Source of the DNA: CADCTB01 sp963768975
GTDB taxonomy: Bacteria > Actinomycetota > Acidimicrobiia > Acidimicrobiales > AC-14
Direction: 5' to 3'
Assembly: GCA_963768975.1 (NCBI GenBank)
Contig: CAVYKB010000010.1
Coordinates: forward strand, 124,001 to 188,000
Length of the DNA stretch: 64,000 bases
Made by a program: the position numbers and the translations under genes
Notes under the pieces: generated by a model
Seen by the model: only the letters and a program-made list of their open reading frames with translations
What the model was told of the DNA's origin: nothing
The model's database searches: none
In this document: in pieces, positions 57,635 through 63,811 of the stretch
How positions within the stretch are numbered: the first letter of the stretch is position 1
How the letters are laid out: each line of letters starts with the position of its first letter

Positions 57635-58411
57635 TTACGGAAGCAGACGGCGGATGGGCTCGATCCACGTGTCGGGCGCGCCCGGGTCGAGCGTGATGTC
57701 GGCGCCGAGGGGGACCACCTTGTCGGTGGTGACGGCGGCCACCGGCAGGAACCGGCCGCAGGCCACGGCCCGTAGCTCCATGACGAATTCCTTGCCGGCG
57801 GAGGCGCTGGCGTCGACCAGGACCACCGTCGGGATTATGGCGCCGCACATCTCCGGCTCGATGGTGTCGAAAGTGTGAGACACGAAGCGGCAGTCGCTCA
57901 GGTGGCCTTGGATGGTACGGGTCTTCTCCTCGTCGACGCCCACGGTGAGCACGATCGACGGTGGCAGGCCGGCGAGTTTGCGGGCGCCGCCTAGCTCGGC
58001 GGTGTAGTCGGCCTCCTTGAACGGCTCGTCGGTGTTGTAGTCGCCGAGGAAGGCGTCGGCGCCGGCCCGGGCGGCGAGGGCAGCGGCGGCCTCCACGGGA
58101 TCATTTGCGTAGATGTCCCAGGCGACCAGCCCGAGGGCGATCTCGGTGTAGGTGATGGTGTAGAGCAACTGGGGGTTGCTGTCGACATGCTGCAAGCCCC
58201 GCCCGGAGAGCTCCAAGCGCAGCTGGTCGCACGCGTCGGTCTCCCGGGGTGGCGGCTCGTTCCGCACAGAGAAGACGTCGGGCGAGATGCGGAAGCCCAC
58301 CTGCCACCACCCGTCGAAGAATAGGCAGTCGTGCTCGATATGCAGGGTGGGACTGAACGCGGTGCGCACGCCTTCGTGCACGAAGGCGCGGATGATCTCG
58401 CTGTCTTCCAT
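57635..58411 (-). CDS. Protein of unknown function, receiver-like C-terminus
   Basis: A 258-residue protein. I do not recognise the N-terminal half, rich in aromatic residues (HDCLFFDGWWQVGFRISPDV). The C-terminal half (about 155-250) reads SIVLTVGVDEEKTRTIQGHL, PTVVLVDASASAG and RFLPVAAVTTDK, with the strand order of a receiver or pseudo-receiver domain. The phospho-acceptor may be the Asp in VLVDAS. TACGCT (about 58424-58419) lies 7 nt before the ATG, a leaderless pattern. It is divergent from the F420-type gene. Confidence 0.55.
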   Translation of the reverse strand: MEDSEIIRAFVHEGVRTAFSPTLHIEHDCLFFDGWWQVGFRISPDVFSVRNEPPPRETDACDQLRLELSGRGLQHVDSNPQLLYTITYTEIALGLVAWDIYANDPVEAAAALAARAGADAFLGDYNTDEPFKEADYTAELGGARKLAGLPPSIVLTVGVDEEKTRTIQGHLSDCRFVSHTFDTIEPEMCGAIIPTVVLVDASASAGKEFVMELRAVACGRFLPVAAVTTDKVVPLGADITLDPGAPDTWIEPIRRLLP

Positions 58412-58447
58412 CGCTGGCAGCGTACCGGCGGCCGGTAGCTTGCGGAC

Positions 58448-58792
58448 ATCGAGGAAGGCTTCTGTTACATCACCACGACCGGCCGGCGGACGGGCAGCCC
58501 GCACCGGATCGAGATCTGGTTCGCCGGTGAGCCGGGCGGCCGGACGATCTACGTCCTCGCCGGCGGGCGGGAACGGGCCGACTTCGTCCGCAACGCCGTG
58601 AAGCAACCCCAGGTCCACGTCCGGATCGGCGACCGTGAAGGGCCGGCGACGGCCCGGGTGCTCGGCGCCGGCACCGAGGAGGACGCCCTGGCTCGCCGGC
58701 TCGTGCTGGCCAAGTACCAGGCTGCGGGCAGTACCGACCTGGAGAGCTGGGGCCGCAGCGCCCTACCGGTGGCTTTCGACCTCGACTTCTGA
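58448..58792 (+). CDS. Deazaflavin (F420)-dependent nitroreductase-like protein, start uncertain
   Basis: About 114 residues. FCYITTTGRRTGSPHRIEIW, TIYVLAGGRERADFVRN and RSALPVAFDLDF match the actinobacterial split-barrel family of F420H2-dependent reductases and their relatives. No ATG, GTG or TTG exists in frame between the upstream stop (58436-58438) and GTG 58598, yet conserved sequence starts at about 58460. TAGCTT (58436-58441) sits 6 nt before ATC 58448, which may be the (rare) start. The end overlaps the convergent PAP2 gene by 30 nt. Confidence 0.6.
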   Translation: MEEGFCYITTTGRRTGSPHRIEIWFAGEPGGRTIYVLAGGRERADFVRNAVKQPQVHVRIGDREGPATARVLGAGTEEDALARRLVLAKYQAAGSTDLESWGRSALPVAFDLDF

Positions 58793-59389
58793 GTCGCCGG
58801 CGACCAGGGCGTACAGCCCGCCGCCGATCACCATGCCCAGCCCGATCCCGCCGACGATGTCGAGGGGGTTGTGGGCGCCGACGTATATCCGGCCCAGCCC
58901 GTTGAGGCCGACAACCACCCACGGAACGGCGCGCCAACGGCTGGGGAGCGCAGGGGTGAGGGCCAGTGCGAACGCGGTGGTGATGACCGCGTGGCCGGAG
59001 ACGAAGCTCAGGCCGTCCAACGACACCTCGCCCCGGGCGATGATGTCGCCCACGCTGGTGCCCGGCCGCCGGCGCTCGACGACTGCCTTCACCACCCGCT
59101 CGAGCACCAGCTTGGCGACGGCGCCGGCGAGCGCGGCGATGGCCAGCCGGCGGTTGCGGACGACCCCGGCCACGACCAGCACGACGGCGACCGCGACCAC
59201 GATGTTGCCGAACTGCTGGACGACCCACAGGGGCCAGTACAGCCAGTCCGGCAGCTCGTTCAACGCCCGGAAGACCGACTCCTCAGTCGAGCCGACGCGA
59301 CCGTTACGGGCGATCAGCGCCGAGGCGACAAGCAGGACAAGGCCGGTGCCCGCCACGATCGCACCGGTCCGCTGAGGCTGCGCCGTCAC
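58763..59389 (-). CDS. PAP2-family membrane phosphatase
   Basis: A 208-residue membrane protein with about five hydrophobic segments and the three phosphatase motifs: KAVVERRRPG, FVSGHAVITT and RIYVGAHNPLDIVGG. It dephosphorylates lipid phosphates such as undecaprenyl pyrophosphate or phosphatidic acid at the membrane surface. Start ATG 59389. It overlaps the end of the F420-type gene by 30 nt. Confidence 0.85.
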   Translation of the reverse strand: MTAQPQRTGAIVAGTGLVLLVASALIARNGRVGSTEESVFRALNELPDWLYWPLWVVQQFGNIVVAVAVVLVVAGVVRNRRLAIAALAGAVAKLVLERVVKAVVERRRPGTSVGDIIARGEVSLDGLSFVSGHAVITTAFALALTPALPSRWRAVPWVVVGLNGLGRIYVGAHNPLDIVGGIGLGMVIGGGLYALVAGDSEVEVESHR

Positions 59390-59404
59390 AGCGCGAACCG
59401 TATG

Positions 59405-59851
59405 TCAGGCTGCGACGAGTCGGGTCATGACGACGTGGGGTCCGATGCCGGGGACGTCGAACTCCTCACTGACGACCTCGAACCCTCCCTTGCGGTAAAA
59501 GCCGACGGCAACCATCCGGGCGTTGCACCACAGCTCCGTGCCGCCGGCGCCGGCCACCTGCTCCACGCACGCCACTAGCAGGGCGGCGCCGTAGCCGGCG
59601 CCGCGCACGTCGGGGTCGGTGGCCATGCCCCGAAGCCGCCAGCCGCCGGCGGGACCGTCCACCCGGTCCTCTTCGTAGAGGGAGGCGATACCGACCAGCC
59701 GGTCGCCGTCGAAGGCGCCGAAATGCACCCCGGCGTCGTCGCCCGGGTAGCGCGTCTCCAGGAACGCCTGGCCCGGCCGCAGCACCCGGTGCCGCAGCGG
59801 GCGGATATCCTCGGCGGAGACCCGGCAGATCAGGCGGTGCTCGGCATCCAC
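59405..59851 (-). CDS. GNAT family N-acetyltransferase
   Basis: A protein of 148 residues. RLRGMATDPDVRGAGYGAALL is motif A (the acetyl-CoA pyrophosphate loop), preceded by VHFGAFDGDRLVGIASL and followed by WCNARMVAVGFYRKGGFEVV. The acceptor is unknown. GTG 59851 lies within leuD, overlapping by 22 nt, so it is the last gene of the leuC-leuD unit. The longer frame upstream runs through leuD and is not supported. Confidence 0.78.
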   Translation of the reverse strand: MDAEHRLICRVSAEDIRPLRHRVLRPGQAFLETRYPGDDAGVHFGAFDGDRLVGIASLYEEDRVDGPAGGWRLRGMATDPDVRGAGYGAALLVACVEQVAGAGGTELWCNARMVAVGFYRKGGFEVVSEEFDVPGIGPHVVMTRLVAA

Positions 59852-60423
59852 GCCGGCCGGCTCGCTTCGTAGGCGACGATCTCGTCCTCGTGGCGCAGGG
59901 TCAGGCCGATGTCGTCCAGTCCTTCGAGCAACCGCCACTGGGTGAAGTCGTCGAGAGGGAACGTGGCCGAGACGCCGGCGGCGGAGGACAGGACCGACCG
60001 GGCCTCGACGTCGATGGTGACGACCACTGCCGGGTCGGCCTCCACTGCGGCCATGAGGGCCTCGCCGACCTCGGCGTCCACCTGGACGGGGAGGACGCCG
60101 GCCTTGGTGCAGTTGGTCCGGAAGATGTCGGCGAAGCTGGGCGACACGACGGCCCGGAAGCCGTAGTCCTGCAATGCCCACACTGCGTGCTCCCGCGACG
60201 AGCCAGTGCCGAAGTTAGGACCGGTGACCAGGATGCTGGCGCCGGCGTACCGGGGCTGGTTGAGCACGAACTCCGGGTCGGCCCGCCACTCGGAGAAGAG
60301 GCCGGCGCCGAAGCCGGTGCGCTCGACCCGCTTGAGCCACTCGGAGGGGATGATCTGGTCGGTGTCGACGTCGGACCGCCGCAGCGGGACGGCGGTGCCG
60401 GTGATGTCGCGAACGGGTTCCAT
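59830..60423 (-). CDS. leuD: 3-isopropylmalate dehydratase small subunit LeuD
   Basis: A 197-residue protein with AVPLRRSDVDTDQIIPSEWL and the swivelling-domain motif GTGSSREHAVWAL. It joins LeuC to convert 2-isopropylmalate to 3-isopropylmalate in leucine synthesis. It follows leuC by about 120 bp, in which an A-type and a B-type repeat lie. No separate promoter is evident. Confidence 0.95.
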   Translation of the reverse strand: MEPVRDITGTAVPLRRSDVDTDQIIPSEWLKRVERTGFGAGLFSEWRADPEFVLNQPRYAGASILVTGPNFGTGSSREHAVWALQDYGFRAVVSPSFADIFRTNCTKAGVLPVQVDAEVGEALMAAVEADPAVVVTIDVEARSVLSSAAGVSATFPLDDFTQWRLLEGLDDIGLTLRHEDEIVAYEASRPAWMPSTA

Positions 60424-60456
60424 GCGAAGCCTTTCATCTGCCGTCGGCCGCAGAGC

Positions 60457-60530
60457 GCCGCCGTAGGCGGCCCCCGTCGGCTGGCGGCTGGGGAGTGTTC
60501 AGGGCGGAGGGTCGCCGGCTCCGCCGGCGG
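60457..60530. repeat. Dispersed intergenic repeat, copy A3 (short)
   Basis: Between leuC and leuD. It has GCCGCC-GTA-GGCGGC, GGCTGGCGGC, GTGTTCAGGGCGGAG and GCCGGCTCCGCCGGC, the same block order as A1 and A2, but lacks the GCGATTGCCTCGC end. A B-type hairpin starts 18 bp later, so A and B may be parts of one larger element. Confidence 0.8.
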
Positions 60531-60542
60531 CCCGGAGCACGA

Positions 60543-61955
60543 TCAACTCGCCGAGCAACCTTCGGTTGCGACGGCGAGATCCTCCGGGGTGGCGAAGTGG
60601 CCGGCGACGGCGGTGGCGGCGGCGACCGCAGGCGAGACCAGGTGGGTGCGCCCGCCCCGGCCCTGTCGGCCCTCGAAGTTGCGGTTCGACGTCGACGCGC
60701 ACCGTTCGCCCGGTGACAGCTGGTCGGGGTTCATGCCCAGGCACATCGAGCAGCCGGCGGCCCGCCACTCGAAACCGGCGGCGGTGAAGATGCGGTCGAG
60801 GCCCTCGGCCTCGGCGTCGGCCTTCACCCGCATCGAGCCGGGGACGACCATGGCCCGCATGCCGGCGGACACGTGCCGGCCGTCGACCACCAGGGCCGCG
60901 GCCCGCAGGTCCTCGATGCGCGAGTTGGTGCAGGAGCCGATGAAGACGGTGTCCACCGGGATCTCCCGGATCGGCATACCCGGCTCCAGGCCCATGTAGG
61001 CCAGTGCCCGCCGGGCCGAGTCTGCCTCGCTTGCGAACATGTTGTCGGGGATCGGCACCCTGCCGTCGATGGTGACGACCTGCGACGGGTTGGTGCCCCA
61101 TGACACGTGCGGCTTCAGCTCGGTGGCATCGATGGTCACGCCCTTGTCGAATGTCGCGCCCTCGTCGGTGGCCAGGCTGCGCCAGTGATCCAACGCCACC
61201 TCCCAATCGGCGCCCTTGGGAGCGTGGCGCCGGCCCTCCAGCCAGGCGTACGTCGTGTCGTCAGGAGCGACCATGCCGGCGCGGGCGCCGGCCTCGATCG
61301 ACATGTTGCAGATCGTCATCCGGCCCTCCATGGAGAGCGAGCGGATGGTGGAGCCCCGGTACTCCACGACGTGGCCGGCGCCGCCGCCGGTGCCAATGCG
61401 GCCAATCAGGGCGAGGACGACGTCCTTGGCGGTGACGCCGGCGGGCAGGTCGCCTTCGATGGTGACGGCCATGTTCTTGGCCCGGCGCTGGGGGAGGGTC
61501 TGGGTGGCCAAGACGTGCTCCACCTCGCTGGTGCCGATGCCGAACGCCAGGGCACCGAAGGCTCCGTGGGTGGAAGTGTGGCTGTCGCCGCACACGATGG
61601 TCATGCCCGGCTGGGTCAGCCCCTGCTCGGGGCCGATGACGTGGACGATTCCCTGGTTGGCGTGGCCCATCGGGTACAGGGTGATGCCGAACTCGGCGCA
61701 GTTGGCGGCGAGGGTCTCGATCTGCTTGGCCGAGATGGGGTCGGCCAGCGGCAGGTCGAGGCCGACCGTCGGCGTGTTGTGGTCCATGGTGGCGAGGGTC
61801 AGGTCCGGCCGGCGGACGCCCCGGCCGGCCAGGCGCAGGCCGTCGAACGCCTGGGGGGTGGTGACCTCGTGGACGAGATGCATGTCGATGTACAGCAGGT
61901 CGGGCTCGCCGGCGGCCGAGTGGACGACGTGGCGCTCCCACACCTTGTCGGCCAT
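60543..61955 (-). CDS. leuC: 3-isopropylmalate dehydratase large subunit LeuC
   Basis: A 470-residue subunit with the three iron-sulfur cysteines in FIGSCTNSRIEDL and AAGCSMCLGMNP. Other hallmarks are CGDSHTSTHGAFGALAFG and VSWGTNPSQVV. It works with LeuD in leucine synthesis. ATG 61955 fits the family start; ATG 61970 is possible. A palindrome and a -10-like TAATAT lie just upstream. Its last eight codons overlap a B-type repeat. Confidence 0.95.
   Translation of the reverse strand: MADKVWERHVVHSAAGEPDLLYIDMHLVHEVTTPQAFDGLRLAGRGVRRPDLTLATMDHNTPTVGLDLPLADPISAKQIETLAANCAEFGITLYPMGHANQGIVHVIGPEQGLTQPGMTIVCGDSHTSTHGAFGALAFGIGTSEVEHVLATQTLPQRRAKNMAVTIEGDLPAGVTAKDVVLALIGRIGTGGGAGHVVEYRGSTIRSLSMEGRMTICNMSIEAGARAGMVAPDDTTYAWLEGRRHAPKGADWEVALDHWRSLATDEGATFDKGVTIDATELKPHVSWGTNPSQVVTIDGRVPIPDNMFASEADSARRALAYMGLEPGMPIREIPVDTVFIGSCTNSRIEDLRAAALVVDGRHVSAGMRAMVVPGSMRVKADAEAEGLDRIFTAAGFEWRAAGCSMCLGMNPDQLSPGERCASTSNRNFEGRQGRGGRTHLVSPAVAAATAVAGHFATPEDLAVATEGCSAS
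60548..60577. repeat. Dispersed hairpin repeat, copy B3
   Basis: The element of 29.5 and 40.1 kb in inverted orientation, with one extra base. Outer arms TCGCC/GGCGA and inner arms GCAACC/GGTTGC surround loop TTC. It overlaps the last codons of leuC (ending ..ATEGCSAS), and follows an A-type repeat. Confidence 0.8.
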
Positions 61956-61963
61956 CGTTCGCT

Positions 61964-61988
61964 GTCTCATATTATGAGACGCTAATCT
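61964..61988. promoter_or_regulatory. LtbR/NdgR-type operator and IclR gene -10
   Basis: GTCTCAT-ATT-ATGAGAC (61964-61980) is a perfect inverted repeat between leuC and the IclR gene; it overlaps a leuC -10-like TAATAT. TAATCT (61983-61988) lies 6 nt before ATG 61995 of the IclR gene. In corynebacteria and Streptomyces, LtbR/NdgR (IclR family) binds this intergenic region and controls leuCD, which matches the arrangement. Confidence 0.7.
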
Positions 61989-61994
61989 CTCCAT

Positions 61995-62624
61995 ATGGGC
62001 ACTGTAAGTGGAATCGGCGTCTTGAACAAGGCGGTTTCCGTCCTCGACGCGGTGGAGGCCGCGCCCCGCAGTCTCGCCGGCCTGGTCGAGGCCACCGGCC
62101 TGTCCCGGGCTACCGCCCACCGGCTGGCCGTCGCCCTCGAGGCCCACCGGCTCCTGTCCCGCGACGGCGCCGGCCGCTTCGTCCTCGGCCCGCGCCTCAC
62201 CGGGCTCGACCTGCCGGCGCTGGCCCGCCCGGCGTTGGAGGCGTTGCGTGACGCCACCGGCGAAAGCGCGCAGCTCTACGTGCGCCGGGGCGACCGCCGG
62301 CTCTGCGTCCTGTCGTTGGAGTCGCCCCACGGCCTGCGCACCATCGTCCCCGTGGGCATGTCGCTGCCCCTCGACGTGGGATCGGCGGGCAAGGTCTTGA
62401 GGAGCGACGCCGGCGATTGGGCCCAGAGCGTGGAGGAGCGGGAGCGGGGGGTGGCGTCGGTCAGCGCACCGGTGCGAGACCGCAGCGGCGAGACCGTCGC
62501 CGCCGTCTCGGTTTCGGGCCCGATCGAGCGCACCACCCGGGACCCGGGACGCCTCTACGCCGGCGCCGTCGTCGATGCCGCGGCCGCCATCTCCGGTCAG
62601 CTCCGGCAGATGTCCTCGGGCTGA
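61995..62624 (+). CDS. IclR-type regulator of leucine genes (NdgR/LtbR-like)
   Basis: A 209-residue protein. The N-terminal HTH (LAGLVEATGLSRATAHRLAVAL) and the C-terminal effector domain (GESAQLYVRRGDRRLCVLSL) are those of IclR proteins. Shorter than most IclR members (about 250), it matches the NdgR/LtbR group, which regulates leuCD and related genes. It is divergent from leuC with a palindrome between them. Its last 28 nt overlap the convergent lipoprotein gene. Confidence 0.85.
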   Translation: MGTVSGIGVLNKAVSVLDAVEAAPRSLAGLVEATGLSRATAHRLAVALEAHRLLSRDGAGRFVLGPRLTGLDLPALARPALEALRDATGESAQLYVRRGDRRLCVLSLESPHGLRTIVPVGMSLPLDVGSAGKVLRSDAGDWAQSVEERERGVASVSAPVRDRSGETVAAVSVSGPIERTTRDPGRLYAGAVVDAAAAISGQLRQMSSG

Positions 62625-63151
62625 GAGCCGTCCACCTGCACGCCGTCGTAGAGCATGGCCCACGGCGTGGGGTTCAGCTGGCGGGCGTCGTCGCCCTCCT
62701 CCTTGCTCACCAGGACGACGTAGAGCGACGTCGGCGCCGGCGCAGCGCCGGCAGTTGTGGGGGAGTAGTCGCGCGTCACCTGCACGAAGATGCAGATGGG
62801 ACTCACGGTGATGAGTCGCGACACGGTCGTCACCCGGTTGCCGGGCGGATCCCTGAGCCCGACGAGCCCCTTGCCCACGTCGGCCCGGAAGGCGTCGATC
62901 TGATTCAGAAGCTCGGGCCCGACGTAGATGGCCTGGAGCCGGGCGGTCACCTCCGGGGTGATCCGTCGCTCCCGCACCAGCATGCGCTGGGCGTCGCCCA
63001 TGACCCCGTCGAGCCCGGCCAGGATTCGGTCGACGGTGGCCGCCTGCTCGCCACCTCGCTCACCCGCCGCCGGCGCCGGGGTGGTCGCCGGCGAGGAACC
63101 GCCCGAACAGGCACCGAGTACGACCGCCAGCAGCACGAGCACCGAACGCAT
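62597..63151 (-). CDS. Putative lipoprotein
   Basis: A protein of 184 residues. It starts MRSVLVLLAVVLGACSGG, a lipoprotein signal with lipobox LGAC. The mature part starts with a Ser/Pro/Ala linker, followed by helices rich in Arg/Glu and SRLITVSPICIFVQVTRDYS. I do not recognise it. TAGCAT (63163-63158) lies 7 nt before ATG 63151, so this start is preferred over ATG 63160, which is within the promoter. The gene overlaps the IclR end. Confidence 0.65.
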   Translation of the reverse strand: MRSVLVLLAVVLGACSGGSSPATTPAPAAGERGGEQAATVDRILAGLDGVMGDAQRMLVRERRITPEVTARLQAIYVGPELLNQIDAFRADVGKGLVGLRDPPGNRVTTVSRLITVSPICIFVQVTRDYSPTTAGAAPAPTSLYVVLVSKEEGDDARQLNPTPWAMLYDGVQVDGSQPEDICRS

Positions 63152-63179
63152 GCAGTTCATGCTATCTCATAGCAACACG

Positions 63180-63647
63180 CTATGTCTCGATGTCGACGAT
63201 CTCCACCTTCAGCGTCCCCCCGGGGGCCTGGTATTCCACGACGTCGCCCTTGCGGCGGCCGAGCAGGGCCTGGCCCAGGGGCGACTGGGGTGACACCACG
63301 GCCACGTCGTTGCGGCGCTCCTCGATGGAGCCGACCAGGAAGCGGTCGGCGGCGTCGTCGCCCTCGTAGCGGAGGGCCACGATGCTGCCCGCAGCCACGG
63401 TGTCGGACGCCTGGGACGTGTCGACGATCACCGCGTTGTCGATCAGGGACTGCAACTGGCGGATCCGGGCCTCCATCCGGCCCTGGTCCTCGCGGGCCGC
63501 GTGGTAGTCGGCGTTCTCCTTGAGGTCACCGAGCTCCCGGGCCGTCTCGATGGTCTGGGCGATGTCGACGCGCCCACGGGTGGTCAGATCCTCCAACTCG
63601 GCCCGCAGCCGGTCGTAAGCATCCTGGGAAAGGTGCGTCTCTGACAT
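63180..63647 (-). CDS. greA: Transcription elongation factor GreA
   Basis: A 155-residue protein. The N-terminal coiled coil has LSQDAYDRLRAELEDL and ARELGDLKENADYHAAREDQ, with the acidic tip residues that act in the polymerase secondary channel. The C-terminal FKBP-like part has SPLGQALLGRRKGDVVEYQAP. It rescues backtracked RNA polymerase. TAGCCT (63659-63654) lies 6 nt before the ATG. Confidence 0.95.
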   Translation of the reverse strand: MSETHLSQDAYDRLRAELEDLTTRGRVDIAQTIETARELGDLKENADYHAAREDQGRMEARIRQLQSLIDNAVIVDTSQASDTVAAGSIVALRYEGDDAADRFLVGSIEERRNDVAVVSPQSPLGQALLGRRKGDVVEYQAPGGTLKVEIVDIET

Positions 63648-63687
63648 CTTTCGAGGCTACCGGAACCCAATTGCGCCGACGGGACGG

Positions 63688-63770
63688 GCAGGGCACACTT
63701 GCAGGAGGCATGTTCCCCCGCACCATTTCCGTACTTCTCTGAGCGCACGCCCGGCCGGCGTGTGCTCTGC
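63688..63770 (+). promoter_or_regulatory. leuB leader with alternative RNA pairings
   Basis: Three segments can pair in mutually exclusive ways. GCAGGGCACAC (63688-63698) complements GTGTGCTCTGC (63760-63770) over 11 bp with one G-U. Alternatively GAGCGCACGCC (63741-63751) pairs with GGCGTGTGCTC (63757-63767). The second arms overlap, so only one can form. A leader peptide (63710-63742) lies in between, and a terminator follows. Confidence 0.65.
63710..63742 (+). CDS. Leader peptide of the leuB attenuator
   Basis: ATG at 63710 opens a frame of 10 codons, MFPRTISVLL, then TGA. Four of the last five residues are Ile, Val, Leu, Leu, and the codons used (ATT, GTA, CTT) are rare in this GC-rich DNA, which is what ribosome-stalling leaders look like. 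AGGAGG (63703-63708) lies only one base before ATG, unusually close. It resembles the leader peptides of branched-chain amino acid operons. Confidence 0.65.
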   Translation: MFPRTISVLL

Positions 63771-63798
63771 GACCGCCCTGAGGGCGGTCTTTTTCTTT
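63771..63798 (+). terminator. leuB attenuator terminator
   Basis: GACCGCCC (63771-63778) pairs with GGGCGGTC (63782-63789) around TGA, followed by a run TTTTTCTTT. This is a strong intrinsic terminator sitting between the leader peptide and leuB, 14 nt before the leuB TTG. It can only make sense if it is conditionally read through. Confidence 0.88.
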
Positions 63799-63811
63799 CC
63801 AGAGGAGCCCC

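Noticed and set aside
59405..60181. Longer form of the GNAT protein starting near 60181
   Set aside because: The extra sequence is a shadow of leuD and has no acetyltransferase similarity.
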